A stretch of DNA of 64,000 bases. Origin: Brachionus manjavacas (Eukaryota; Rotifera; Eurotatoria; Ploima; Brachionidae). Position 1 is the first letter of the stretch. Every line of letters starts with the position of its first letter. A model generated the notes under the pieces. The model saw only the letters and a program-made list of their open reading frames with translations, was not told the origin of the DNA and ran no database searches. The translations under genes and the position numbers were made by a program. Below, one piece after another: positions 10,362-21,808 of the stretch. The stretch covers positions 5,394,001-5,458,000 of the forward strand of contig JAHQIY010000002.1 in NCBI GenBank assembly GCA_019054805.1. Reading direction: 5' to 3'.

Positions 10362-13181
10362 TTGATTTTCACAATTATCAATTCATAACAAAACCACGCA
10401 ACAAGTATGGAGGAGGAGTAGCAATTTTAATTAAAGAAGGAATTGAATTTATACAAGATTTCTCTTATGAGGAATTCAATTCCGAACTCCTTTGTATAAA
10501 AATGAACTTAGGAAAGAATAATGAATTGTTTATATTCAGTCTTTATAATCCACCCAATATGCTTCTGAACTTTGAACTCTGAACTTTAAAACTGTTAAAT
10601 AAAAATGTAGAAACTACATTTTAGGTGGTGATCTTTACGCCAGAACAAAGCAAATAGGCTGCGTAGGGGAAAATGAAAACGGCATAATGTTGGAAAGAAT
10701 AATCAATGAGTTAGACTACTCAGTAATCAATGATAATCGTCCTACTTTCAATATTTTTAATAGGAATTACTTTGAAATTCTTGATCTTTTCTTAGTTTCA
10801 TCTTCATTAATTGACAAAATTACCGATTTTGTGTCCTAAATAGTCAAGACATGACTTTTGACCATTTCCAATCGAAGCATCGATTTCTATGGGCTATCAA
10901 TTATAAATAAATCAGCAGCTAAAAAGTTTAACTATAAGAAAGCAAACTGGCAATTATTCAGCGAGATTTTAAATTCTCAAATAGTGAATATCACTGAAAG
11001 TTCCCTCAAAATAAATCAACTAAATGATAAAATTACAGAAAAAATTATTTCAACTTCACATAAAAGCATTCCTTATCATTCGCAGAAAATCTACAAAACC
11101 AGTCTTCCCCCGAACATTGTTATTCTGATAAAAGAACGCAGGAAAGTAAGAAGAAACTTTCAAAAAACTCGCTGTCAAAATCTCAAGAAAAAATTTAATC
11201 AACTTACATTCGAGTTAAAGGCCTCTTTAAAAAAATTTTGGAATCAAAATTGGTTTGATTTTATTGAGAAAATGGGAAAAGACCCACTGACAAGTAGACC
11301 ATTCTGGAAAAAAATAAATAAATTAAAATAAAAGGATCAAATTTAACCCCAAATTTGTTTTTAAATGACAAGGAATTCAAAACTAATGAAAAAAAGGGAA
11401 AATGCTTTGGAGAACTCCTATCTTCAATATTTAGTCCTAATTCTGATTTAAAAGATCGTGATAAAGATTTCGAAATACTTAATTCTAACTCTGAATTCTT
11501 TAGAAATTATGATCAGTCTAATTTTAATGATCCAATTTGCTTAAATGAATTAATTATGGCTCTAAAAAGATTGAAAAATGAAGCGGTATCAGGACCTGAA
11601 CAAATTCATAATCTAATATTAAAAAACTTACATAGAAATTCATTAATAGAAATTATAGAACTTTTTAATTTATCTCTTTGAGAAGGTAGAGTCCCTAAAG
11701 CATGGAAAACATCGAACATTACTATGATTCAAAAAAAAGCCTCTTCTTTACAAGATCCTTTAAATTATAGACCAAACAGTATAACGAGTTGTTTAGGAAA
11801 GCTCCTGGAACGCATAGTTTTTTCAAGATTATACAATTATTTGGAACAAAATTCACTCCTTATCTAGGAGCAATCTGGATTTAGGAAACACCGGTGAACA
11901 TCAGATAATATTTTCTTTTTAATTCAAAAAATTGTGGAATCATTTAATAGAAAAAAAGGGTTTGTGGCCTTTTTTTTGATATTTCTAAAGCCTTTGATAG
12001 GGTTTGGCATGAAGGTCTACTTTTTAAAATTGATTAAAATGAATCCACCTCATTACTTGACTAACTGGATTAGATCCTTTTTAGATAGTAGGACATTTAA
12101 GGTAAATGTGAATGATCATCTGAGCGAAGAATATAAAATAACTGCAGGTGTTCCTCAAGGCTCAGTAATTAGTCCTCTTTTATTTAGTATAAATATTATT
12201 GACATACCTAAAAAAAAAAACAAATAATGAATACTCTCTGCTTTTCGCAGATGATCTAGTTACATTCTTCATTTATAACAAGAAAGGGAACCTAGAAAAT
12301 AAGATTAATAAATACACCAACGAACTAGAACAATGGCTTATTAAATGGAAAATGAAGATATCAGTTGAAAAGTCGTGTTCAGTAGTCTTTTCTAGGTACA
12401 AAAAAGAGGGTGATAATCTAAACTTAAAAATCTATGGAAACAGAATAGTGAGCCAAAAAGAAATCAAGTTTCTTGGTATTAAATTTGATTCTAAGTTAAA
12501 CTTTAATATACTAGTAGACGAAATTAAAGAACGCTGCAACAAAATGCTAAATATTATTAAGATATTGTCAAACAAAAAATGGGGTCTCAATCAAAACACA
12601 CTAGGAAATTTATATAAATCTTTAGTCGGATCGATTTTAGACTATTCTTTTCCTTGCTTAAATTCATTTTCAGAAAATAATATCAAAAAACTACAAGCAA
12701 TTCAGAATACAGCAGTAAGATCTATCCTTAAGTTAAAATATGATACTCCCTCCAACATCGTGCAACATGAAGCTTTTAATTAACTAAAATTACTAACAGT
12801 CTCGAATCGTCTTTTTGAGTTGAGTAAGAAATATGTTGGGACAGGTCTGAGTCATTCTATTCCATTGGTTGAAAGACTGGTGAAAGAATACAAAGAAGGT
12901 TACGAATCAAGATATATTGAATACCCAACTCCATTGTGTAATTGCTACCTTACTATATCTTCTTTTTTTCCTGAAACTTGAACTATTTAAACATGAGCCA
13001 CATGAAACAATCTTTTCCAATTTATGTCTTTTCAACTTTAATTTTTTTTAGCTTATTTACTCTATTTTGATTCTTTTTTTTTATCTAATTTTATTAACTT
13101 TAATATAATTTTTTTATTTTATTTTTAATTTATTCTGAAGGAGCTTTAGCTCGGTACAGAAAACAAATAAATAAATAAAAT

Positions 13182-13425
13182 AATCCTTTGGAAAATAAAA
13201 AAGTTATTTAATAATTATTACGTTGGCCTTATTATTTTTTGACTAAAAAATTTTATTTATTATATTTAATTATATTTATATATTTTGTATATTTAAACAT
13301 TATTAACTTTAATTTTCAATAACCTTTATTCTATTCTTTTTATTCTTGGCTAAAACAGCTTACGCTGAGGCCAAACAAAATAAATAATTAAATCCATAAA
13401 AAAAAATTAAATCCTTTGGAAAATA
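13182..13425 (+). mobile_element. Short LINE end inserted behind the long LINE
   Basis: A 16-base duplication (AATCCTTTGGAAAATA) at 13182-13197 and 13410-13425 brackets a 212-base insert. The insert ends in an imperfect hairpin (GGCTAAAACAGCTTACGC) plus an A/T tail, like the neighbouring LINE. This is the structure of a 5'-truncated LINE insertion made by target-primed reverse transcription. Confidence 0.7.
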
Positions 13426-14769
13426 TAAGCCTTATTCTTATCTATTTATCATCCTCTTGTTCCTCTTTATATATGTTTTACTAATTATTACTAATTATTG
13501 GTGTATTGGTTTTGGCTGTTAATGTTTCTATGTGAATTAATGGCATGTTATGGTCTGCATTGTGCGTATTGTTTTCGTGTTGTGGGAGGTCTTGATTTGT
13601 TGGCTTTTGAGTTTGCGTCTATTGGTTAAACACTTGTTGTTGAAGTAGACTCTGGTATTGGACTCTACTATGTTATTGATTTCACGACTTTTGCCATATT
13701 CTTTTTTCCATCAACTTTCGTTCATTTACTCTCGTTTCTAAACTCCTGTTCTTGCCAATGCTCTTTTTATATGAGTTTTTGCGGTTCCTTTGTGGACACC
13801 GCTGCACAAATTCGCCGTCTGTCCCATTGTCAAACGAATGATTTGGCATTTTTTGATTTGAGCGAGTCACGTGATCAAAAAAATTCTTTTAAAGTTTATT
13901 TTATCTAAAAGTACTTTTTAGTTAAAATTATTGCTTTTTTCAACCAAGTCTATTCTATGCATGAACTTGTAAAACTGAATAAGATCGCCATTCTTTCCAG
14001 CAGTTTTCGAATGTTTAAAGCCTTTAATCTGCTTTCGTAGGGTTTTAATAAATTTTTTTTCTTTAGATCTAAAACTTTTTCTAAAAAATATACCACCCAA
14101 AACCTGACTCTTCAAAAACTATGCAATTTTATTATAAAAATTTCCTAATTCATAAAAATTTTGGCAAAATCTCACAGTTTTTTGTGGAGACTAAATTTGT
14201 ATAATGGAAATTTTTTATCAGCTGATGCATCTTGCAGAATGAGTTAATGACCTAAAGAAAAAAGTTATTTCAATTTAAAATTTTTGTTATATTTTTTGTT
14301 CTATAATTCAAAATGCCCTTTAAATTTGATAATATTAATATGTAAACAAAAGTTTATTGTAAATTTTTTTGGCCATTTGCTTTAAAATTTTAATGAAACA
14401 AAAAAAGCTCGATAAAACTTTCAAGTGAAAAAATTCATGGTATGCTTACTGAATAAAATCAATTTTTTTCAAGATTTTAAAAAACGTTACTTGTTTCAAA
14501 ATGACTCTATTTTTTAATTTTTATAATTATTTTTTGGCTCAGTTTAAATTTCATTTTTAAGATTTAGATTTAATAATAGCAACTCATTTATGCCTGGATA
14601 TTATCGTTATTTTGTTATGCTAATGGATTTAAATTGTATTGTAGAATGAATTCTATATATCTTAATTTTAAAAATTGAATAAAATTTTAGTTCGAAATTG
14701 AACAAATTTAAAAAAAAACTTTTTTTATTGTTTCAAGAAGAATAAATCAAAGAGTTAAAATACATTTAG
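13426..14769. other. Intergenic with weak minus-strand ORF remains
   Basis: Two short minus-strand frames (13870-13682 and 14115-13918) are rich in Lys, Arg and Asn. They could be LINE ORF1 debris, but no motif supports this. The rest is A/T-rich. The ATG of the next gene is preceded by CATTTAG, which could be a 3' splice site of an upstream untranslated exon. Confidence 0.35.
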
Positions 14770-17700
14770 ATGTTCAACACGCCCAAAAGATACAAACCGA
14801 ATACAGATTATTCATCTCCAGAAGAGTTGATTAGTGAATTTAGAAAATTATACGATGAATGTAAACAATTAAAGATCACTACACAAAATGTAGATTTGGT
14901 TTATAGTAGTTTGAGAAAAAACTTTGAAAACACTTGGTCATCTAGTGATGAAAAAATGGTAATAGCTTTTTTTGGTGGCTCTGGGTTGCACAAATCAAGT
15001 TCAATAAATTTTTTGCTCTGCGGTGACTTTGAATTGCCACTGCCAAATTCAGACACGTCAGGTCGAGGGATAACCAAAACACCAATTAGATGCGAATACC
15101 ACAAGGAGGGCCATGACAATTTCATTCTAAAGCTTTTTACCACTGATCGCCTTGAAAGTGAAAAGAAATTAATCTACGAGAAGCTAAAAGATTGTATTAA
15201 TCAGGCGAATGATTGTGATAGATATGATGAAATACTGCTTCAGGTTCCCATTAAATTCAAGCCCTCACAAAGCCTGTTTCCTGATAATGTCCAATTTTTA
15301 GACTTGATTGGCACTGAAGTTAACATGAATGCCAAGAGCATACAAGAAGAGTCTCCAAGCGTAAAAAAAAATCGCGATTCAATACGAAAAAATGAAGTGC
15401 ACTGTGTTTTTATCTTCAACAAAGAGCGTGGAAAGTGCACAACAGAGATCATTAGGCATCTATGGGACATAGATGTCTTCAGTAATTTAAAAGACAAATG
15501 CAAGCCTAAACTTGTAATGTTCGACATTGTTCAAGCTTGGCGTAAGACAGAGCAAGAAATAGAATCTAATTTTAAGGCTGAAGGTCTTGACCAGTGCACC
15601 AAGAGTCTTCAAGTTTCATTGCAGCAAGCGTTTGACTTTGATCTTGATCCAAACGCTGAGAAAACAACCGACAATTCAAAATTGGAACTTCCCCTAATGC
15701 ATAAACCTGTAATTATACCCGAATTGTCTAAAAACTGCACTACTTGTTTCCTACTGGTAAGATCTACACAAATTAGCGACAATTCTTCTCAAGTGCTCAA
15801 TGAAGTTGTACGAAGTATAGCTCAAATGATTCAGAATAATAAAAAACATCTCATTTTTGAATCAGCTGCAAAAATCTTGGTCGAAATTAGACAAAAATTG
15901 AAGTGCAAACTGAGCAGTCAGACCAATGACATGACAAGTGCTTTGCTCAAGTTTTTTGCTTCCAAACAATACGCTAAATTAAAGTTGGAATCTGCTGATC
16001 AAATTGATGCCATTGTTCATACAACTCAGGATTACTTTCTACATAGAGACATTATGGAGCCAATAACAGAGTTGAATGATGATGTAGATATCAGTTATTA
16101 CAAGTGGAGTTCGTACGAGGCTATTGAGTTTAGGATAAATGAGATCTACGAAGATAAATTTATAATGGACCTTGTGTCTTATTTTATGGACTATAAAAAA
16201 AGACTAGATGAGACCATTAGAAAATATTTGATCAACGCTAAAAAAGCTGATCTACAATTTTATTTCTTTTTTGACTTTAATGCTGAATATTTTGCTTGGC
16301 GCATTGAAAACGTTCTAAAGAACACACTAAGAAACGAGCTTTCGAAGTTTATTCATGAAAAAATGAAGAGTGGTAGTGCACAAGAGGAGGAAATTATGAG
16401 TCATTTTAGTACAGCTAGGCACAAAATCGAACAAGCACTTGACATGAAGGAATGTATTGTTGACAGCTCGACTGAAAATTCAAGCACTGTCAATCTGTCT
16501 ACCTTGGAGGACAAATTAAAGCATTTAGATGATAAAATAAGAGCTCAACTTTCTGATTTGGCTGCTAATGATACACTGAGTATACATGAATTTTATGAAA
16601 TTCGCGAGCCATGCTTGCACTTTTCCCAAAGAACCCTCAAATTTCCAACATCTAACTCACCGTGTGACTCATTGGAAAATTGTTCTCAACAAAAATGGAT
16701 CCAAGTGACCAAAAGTGATAGTAAAGCTAGTGATTTGTTTGCAGAGGGGCGAAAAAAAAGCCAAATTATTGAAAATAAACAATTTTTTCATAAAGAAATT
16801 ACCGATGAGTTTAAAAGTGAAATTGAAGAGCTTGGAATAGACACAGCCATTCAAATTCAAATTGATAGAATAGACGAAAAAGTCATTTTTGAATACGATT
16901 CTGTTAAAATAAACAAAAAAATTAATAGTGTATTAAAAAATTTAGATGATTTGGATTCAGATGGACTAGCCACTCATCTCTATCCGATCTTTATATCTTC
17001 TGTTCAGCGTGACTCAAACTTTATTCCAAATTTACTAGTCGATGATCTTTGCAGGCCAGATTCAAGCATAAAAAAATTTATCATTTTTTTGTTTGTTGAA
17101 GCCGGGCCACCAACTCAACGCTTTGACCAAACAATTAAATTCTATGTTAACTTGACCAATTCACTTTTGGAAAAAAACTCTGATAAATTAGCTGAAAATG
17201 CCATTGTTTTGTGCTTTTTGCCAGAGCAAAATCTTGGTATTGGACGTAAGCGAAAGCTTATGATGTTGTTTGCCGAATGGATGAATCTGAAAAGATTTTA
17301 TTTGTGTGACGATGATATTGAGCAATTTTACATTTATGATCCAAGACCTCAATTTAGACGATGCAGAGATCACCACTTGGCTGCTTCAAAAGCTCTCGCT
17401 TACATGTCTCATGTAATGGATTGCGGCCTTGAAGACAAAGATATTGACTCATCCAAGCCAAAAGATCCTCTTACAAGCAAACAAATATGCAGTTTCATAA
17501 AAAAGCTGCCACTTCCGGGGAACAATACTGAAGAGTTGCTGGAATCAATTGAAAATATTTTTGTAGATAAAAAATATGTTACTCAAAAAGACTATTTGTT
17601 TTTTTTGCTTAACAAGCTAGGTGAAGAAGGCAAAAAAATTGAGAAAGAGCTGAAGGATTTGTTGCTGAGCGACAAAGCTAAAGTGCTTGGTCAAATTGGT

Positions 17701-18093
17701 CTATGGAATCAGAATGCAAGTTCTATGCGAACTACATTTACTTCACGGCTTCAAGGCAACAATCGCACAACCCATGCCATATCCAAAATTCGATATCAAG
17801 TAGTATTGTATAATATGCATGCCATTAATGGCATTCACCCGATTAGTGATAATGCTTTATTTGAAATGGCTTTGACAAAAGAAGACAGAGATAAATTGTG
17901 CGCTAAAATTGAAAATAAAAATTTTGATAATAAGGAAGCGTGTAGAGCCGCTAGGCTTGGATACAGATACAGTGACAAAGCGCATGTTTATTACCAAATT
18001 TTAAATCGAGTAACTGGTTATTTGGTGTATTACTTTTCATTTAAAAGTATGAGAAATATCCCGTCACTTGTAAATGGAAAAAAAAATCAATAA
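14770..18093 (+). CDS. Dynamin-like GTPase fused to a GREB1/TET-associated glycosyltransferase-like domain
   Basis: An intronless 1107-residue protein. The N-terminus (about 55-260) looks like a dynamin/SLIP-GC-type GTPase. It has a P-loop at 69-77 (GGSGLHKSS, with H74 where glycine is usual), a switch-like SGRGITKTP, and DLIG (178-181) for DxxG. A helical, charged middle (about 350-720) follows. From about 735 the pattern changes to a GT-A-like fold: YPIFISSVQR (738-747), a strand KKFIIFLFVEAGPP (768-781), GIGRKRK (823-829), then FYLCDDDI with D847-D849 as a metal-binding triplet. Near 1008 it reads RYQVVLYNMHAINGIHP. That order is known from GREB1 and TET-associated glycosyltransferases. 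A role in sugar transfer coupled to GTP-dependent assembly is inference. No signal peptide or clear membrane segment was seen. An AATAAA lies 21 bases after the stop. Confidence 0.7.
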   Translation: MFNTPKRYKPNTDYSSPEELISEFRKLYDECKQLKITTQNVDLVYSSLRKNFENTWSSSDEKMVIAFFGGSGLHKSSSINFLLCGDFELPLPNSDTSGRGITKTPIRCEYHKEGHDNFILKLFTTDRLESEKKLIYEKLKDCINQANDCDRYDEILLQVPIKFKPSQSLFPDNVQFLDLIGTEVNMNAKSIQEESPSVKKNRDSIRKNEVHCVFIFNKERGKCTTEIIRHLWDIDVFSNLKDKCKPKLVMFDIVQAWRKTEQEIESNFKAEGLDQCTKSLQVSLQQAFDFDLDPNAEKTTDNSKLELPLMHKPVIIPELSKNCTTCFLLVRSTQISDNSSQVLNEVVRSIAQMIQNNKKHLIFESAAKILVEIRQKLKCKLSSQTNDMTSALLKFFASKQYAKLKLESADQIDAIVHTTQDYFLHRDIMEPITELNDDVDISYYKWSSYEAIEFRINEIYEDKFIMDLVSYFMDYKKRLDETIRKYLINAKKADLQFYFFFDFNAEYFAWRIENVLKNTLRNELSKFIHEKMKSGSAQEEEIMSHFSTARHKIEQALDMKECIVDSSTENSSTVNLSTLEDKLKHLDDKIRAQLSDLAANDTLSIHEFYEIREPCLHFSQRTLKFPTSNSPCDSLENCSQQKWIQVTKSDSKASDLFAEGRKKSQIIENKQFFHKEITDEFKSEIEELGIDTAIQIQIDRIDEKVIFEYDSVKINKKINSVLKNLDDLDSDGLATHLYPIFISSVQRDSNFIPNLLVDDLCRPDSSIKKFIIFLFVEAGPPTQRFDQTIKFYVNLTNSLLEKNSDKLAENAIVLCFLPEQNLGIGRKRKLMMLFAEWMNLKRFYLCDDDIEQFYIYDPRPQFRRCRDHHLAASKALAYMSHVMDCGLEDKDIDSSKPKDPLTSKQICSFIKKLPLPGNNTEELLESIENIFVDKKYVTQKDYLFFLLNKLGEEGKKIEKELKDLLLSDKAKVLGQIGLWNQNASSMRTTFTSRLQGNNRTTHAISKIRYQVVLYNMHAINGIHPISDNALFEMALTKEDRDKLCAKIENKNFDNKEACRAARLGYRYSDKAHVYYQILNRVTGYLVYYFSFKSMRNIPSLVNGKKNQ

Positions 18094-18113
18094 TTTTTGT
18101 TCAGGTTTATTTT

Positions 18114-18119
18114 AATAAA
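18114..18119 (+). promoter_or_regulatory. Poly(A) signal of the GTPase-glycosyltransferase gene
   Basis: AATAAA 21 bases after the stop at 18093, so the 3' untranslated region is short. Confidence 0.45.
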
Positions 18120-18985
18120 AATATAAATCGGTCTATTACTTAGTCTTTTAATTATTAAATATTATTTTTGATTTAATCAACCTTTTAGGTGAAGTAAATT
18201 TTAAATCAAATTGTAAAAAAAATTGAAAAATAAAACAAAAAATAAAGAGAATGATTCACCACAAACAAAAAACTATTACCCACAAATAAAACTTTTCAAC
18301 AAAAATTTCTTGTAAGAGGAAATTTTTGTGTTGAGAGGAAATTAATAAAATATTTTTAAGCTATTTTAATTTTTTACAAATAAAAAATTTCTGACCAAAA
18401 ACGGATTAAAGTATAAGTCAAAGACAAAAAATTTAAATTTTAAATTTGTTCATAAACTAGACTTTTTTCTGAATTCTTTATTGAATTAACAAAATTTTAC
18501 TTAAAAATTCGTCTAATTATTTTGAGTTAAAACATATATGTCATGGTTATCATGCTTACAAAACTGGATGAGACCTGTTTGAAAAAAAATAATGTTATCA
18601 GCTGATAGCATAACCGGCGAGACCCGGATTGTTTTATCATAAATATAATCCACCGGCAAAGGTTTATTGATTAGATTTTTTATTTTGAGAATTTTACGGT
18701 CTCTAAAAGTAACACTAAAAGTTTAAAAATGAAATTTTGAAAATTTTTTCCAAATTTAAACATTTTTTCTCTAAAGATAAAAAAAACCCAAATTAAAAAA
18801 AATCCAAAATAACATGAAAAATAATTGTTTAATTAAAGAGAACTTTTAAGGACTAAAAATTAAAATTTCTAATCAATGGTCCCGAAAACATATATAACTT
18901 TTTAGATTTAAAAAAAACGCTTTATCATCTAAAATGTTGCTTTTATTTTATATTTGTTCAATTTAATTATATTTTCAACTGATGA
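18120..18985. other. Intergenic, no gene recognised
   Basis: A/T-rich. A patch at 18600-18660 holds a palindromic ATCAGCTGAT and two CCGGC motifs, perhaps transposon debris. Nothing else was seen. Confidence 0.4.
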
Positions 18986-18989
18986 AGTA

Positions 18990-20012
18990 CATCCGCTGAT
19001 ACTGAAAAACTGCGCAAAAACGATGTCACTGTCATTGAAGACAATTTACGAAAAATCAAAAAAGAGTGGAAAAGAGCAAATGTGTCGCCGATCTACAAAA
19101 AAGGAAGTAGATTAGAGCCTGTTAAATATCGATCCGTATCACTCACCTCAGTTGCATGTAAAGTACTAGAAGGTGTTGTCAGGGACCAACTAATTTTTTA
19201 CCTTCAAGAGAATTATCTTATAATTGGAAGTCAACATAAATTTGTCCCATAGAAAGGTTGTATAACAAACCTACTTAAAACGCTTAATATGATCACTATT
19301 GAGTTGGCAAAAGGTTTTAGACTTCTCAAAGGCTTTTGATACTTTACCGCATCAACGACTTCTTCATAAACTATGAGTACTTGGACCAATGCTTGTTATT
19401 CTGTACATAATTGACCTACCTGACTGCGTTTCAAATAGAATGGAATTGTATGCATATGACTCAAAAATACTCGGCATAGTTAATTAAGCTTATGAGAGAG
19501 CGATGTTACAGAAAGATCTGGATGCAGTATGTCAATGGATAGAGATTTGGCGTATGGGACTGTTTGCTAACAAATGTAAAGTAATGCATTTCGGCAGACT
19601 AAATGTATGGCATAAATATACACAAAAATGCAACTCAGATGTTATACTAGCAAGCACAGAGTGTGAAAGGGATCTTGGAGTGATGGTTTCATCAGATTTA
19701 AAGTGGACCCGCCAAGTGAAAAGTGCTTGTGTGAAAGCGAGTAGAGTACTTGGTATGCTAAAGGTAACGTTTAAAAGTAGAGAGGAAAGACTGTGGGTAT
19801 GATTGTGCAAATCCATGGTAAGCCCTCATCTAGATTACACAGTGCAGGTTTGGAATCCAAGTATGAAAATGGACGTGAATGCGTTGGAAAAGGTGCAAGA
19901 GAGGGCAACAAAAATACCTTTGTCTGTAAGAAACATGTCGTATGAAATGAGGTTGACGAAATTAGAACTGACGAAGAACAGACTCATTACTCGGAATCGC
20001 TCTGGAATTTAA
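18990..20012 (+). pseudogene. Degenerate LINE reverse transcriptase
   Basis: Shifted frames spell RT motifs: WKRANVSPIYKKGSR and PVKYRSVSLTSVACK near 19070-19170. After deletions comes the part behind the catalytic site (19503-19802: CQWIEIWRMGLFANKCKVMH, ERDLGVMVSSDLKW) and then SPHLDYTVQVWNP (19818-19856). The palm segment with the YADD motif is largely lost. It is 5'-truncated and dead, of a different family from the LINE at 7-13 kb. Confidence 0.75.
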
Positions 20013-20035
20013 GGGAAAAAAGCTTTTTTTCATAG

Positions 20036-20239
20036 ATGAGAGAAAAAAAGCAAGAAAAGACCTTTCATCAAAACTTTTCCATAAGAGCTCAAATATCTGA
20101 AATGACTCAAGTTACTAAATTAGATCATCTTGACCAAATTCATCAAATTTATCAGGCCGTTCAAAATTCAAAAGCTGTTGAACCGACAAAAAGGAGAGGT
20201 CGTCCACCTTGTTATATTTTTTGCGAGACTAATTTTTAA
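20036..20239 (+). CDS. Small AT-hook ORF next to a LINE remnant
   Basis: A 67-residue frame with a helical stretch (LDHLDQIHQIYQAVQN) and an AT-hook core (KRRGRPP) near the C-terminus. AT-hooks bind the minor groove of A/T-rich DNA. It directly follows the LINE remnant and may be a fragment of a larger element. It shares only the AT-hook with the ORFs at 6.3, 61.4 and 62.3 kb. Confidence 0.3.
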   Translation: MREKKQEKTFHQNFSIRAQISEMTQVTKLDHLDQIHQIYQAVQNSKAVEPTKRRGRPPCYIFCETNF

Positions 20240-21331
20240 AGCTTTATTAACTAAATGTTTATACGCTACTTAATTTTTTTTGTTTATGCGCTAATAAATT
20301 TTTTTTTACTAAATTTTTTTTTGTTATTTTTGTTGTTTTTTTTTTCTCTAATGCATTTTTCCATCTCCAAACTGCATTTTATAAAAAAATTGTTTAATAA
20401 GAACAAATGTTAGTCTTGCTCAAATCCAGCGCCAAAAATTTTTGTTTCTTGTTTATGAAATATCTTAGGTTAAATTGAAGCCTAATTATATATAATTCCT
20501 TTAAGATTAAAACTAAATAAGTTTTTCAGTTTTTTAAAAGTCTTGACCAAAAAAATCAATACATAACTGAACATTTAGTATTATACCTTTTATAGTTAGA
20601 CAATCAACTTTCTTAGACAAAGTGACTTGTTTTAATTTTTCTATGACTTTTTCTTATGCACAAAAATGTAATTCAATTTTAATAATTTTGTTAATTCTGA
20701 TAAATTGAACTTAATAATCAAATAATTTATTTTAAATTTCATTCAATTCATTTAAATATTAGAAATTACCTTTTACCTTTTAAAAACAAGTTGCATAGCG
20801 ATCCACGGCAGATAAACGCATTTCAAAAAAATATTTGAACTCTAGTTTGAGACTTTGTTTTCACGTTCTCAAAAACGAATTCATAAGTTTTTGAATAGAA
20901 ATAGTTTTATAATAGCATGAAATTTAATCCTTTCAGAATTTAAATTTAATCATAAATTTTTTTATAATTTCATAAAGCAGGATTTTTTCGATTTTGAGAC
21001 TAAGCAAACAATACTTGGTCAATATAAATTTAAAATAATTTCAATCTTAATTCAACAATTTTTCAAATAATCATGAAATGCAAGTGTATTTTTTCGGATT
21101 TCCCGTTTGTTTATGGTTCCTGCAAATTAATTTGATAGTTTTATTTTTTAATTATTTTTAGATAAGAAACAACAACTCAATTTAATTTCATATATTTTAT
21201 GGTATTTTTAGATAATAGAGAAATATTTTTTCAATCATATGAATATTTGAAGTTTAAACCTTTGTCGTTGTCATATAAATGAAGGCCGAAATTCTTAGAT
21301 ATTTAACAAGAATTTCTACCCCTGAATTACC
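20240..21331. other. Intergenic, no gene recognised
   Basis: A/T-rich with homopolymer runs and no supported coding frame or RNA gene. Confidence 0.5.
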
Positions 21332-21808
21332 GTATTCCCTCGTTCGATTATGCTGCACCACAAATTAAGATACGCTTTTGAACCAAGCACCAAAGTAAAT
21401 CTCGCTCATGCTAAGACATTTTTGATAAAGAACGCATGGTCTAATAGTATTATCATGGGTTTAGGTCCGCATCAAACTCTGAAATTCTTAATTTTATGCG
21501 TCATCAAGACTTGAGTTTAAGACACTAAGTCTAAATTCCTTTTATGAAAGGAATTTTTTTTACTATGCATTTGGTGCAGCTCCAAGAATTAAAAAATAAT
21601 TAAGTAGAAAAATTTATTTATTTTGTTTTTAAACTCAAGTCTTGATGAGGCATAAAATTAAGAATTTCAGAGTTTGATGCGGCCCTAAACCCATGATAAT
21701 ACTATTAGACCATGCGTTCTTTATCAAAAATGTCTTAGCATGGGCGAGATTTACTTTGGTGCTTGGTCCAAAAGCGTGTCTTAATTTCATAATCGAACCA
21801 GGGAATAC
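21332..21808. repeat. Large inverted repeat (foldback or MITE-like element)
   Basis: Arms 21332-21520 and 21629-21808 are near-perfect reverse complements with a few mismatches and a small length difference. The outermost bases are GTATTCCCT and its complement. A 108-base spacer holds a small hairpin (21538-21556). Transcribed RNA would fold into a very long stem. I could not find a clear target-site duplication. Confidence 0.85.

Larger units (their letters stand above)
8191..12980 (+). pseudogene. LINE ORF2 (endonuclease and reverse transcriptase), split and broken
   Basis: The endonuclease begins at the ATG 8191 with VITHWNCLHLP and PDIVLLNELK. It is cut at residue 65 by the Merlin insertion and resumes at 10362 (KYGGGVAILIKEG, LFIFSLYNPPN). 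Later pieces include GGDLYARTKQIGC and FEILDLFLVSSS in shifted frames. RT motifs follow from about 11690: WKTSNITMIQK, LNYRP, GVPQGSVISPLLFS, and the catalytic FADD near 12244-12255, then the thumb region and LDYSFPCLNSF. Nonsense codons and frameshifts occur throughout. The enzyme would nick the target and prime reverse transcription from it. Confidence 0.85.
7050..13181 (+). mobile_element. Long non-LTR retrotransposon (LINE), inactive
   Basis: In order: an ORF1 with a zinc knuckle, then an ORF2 with AP-type endonuclease and reverse transcriptase, and a 3' end with a GAGCTTTAGCTC hairpin (13141-13152) and AAAT repeats (to 13181). The 5' border is uncertain. It is interrupted by a Merlin-type transposon (8384-10353). 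Several stop codons (for example near 10577, 11680 and 11865) show it is dead. The endonuclease-RT order and the RT sequence suggest the CR1/Jockey/L2 group. Confidence 0.85.
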
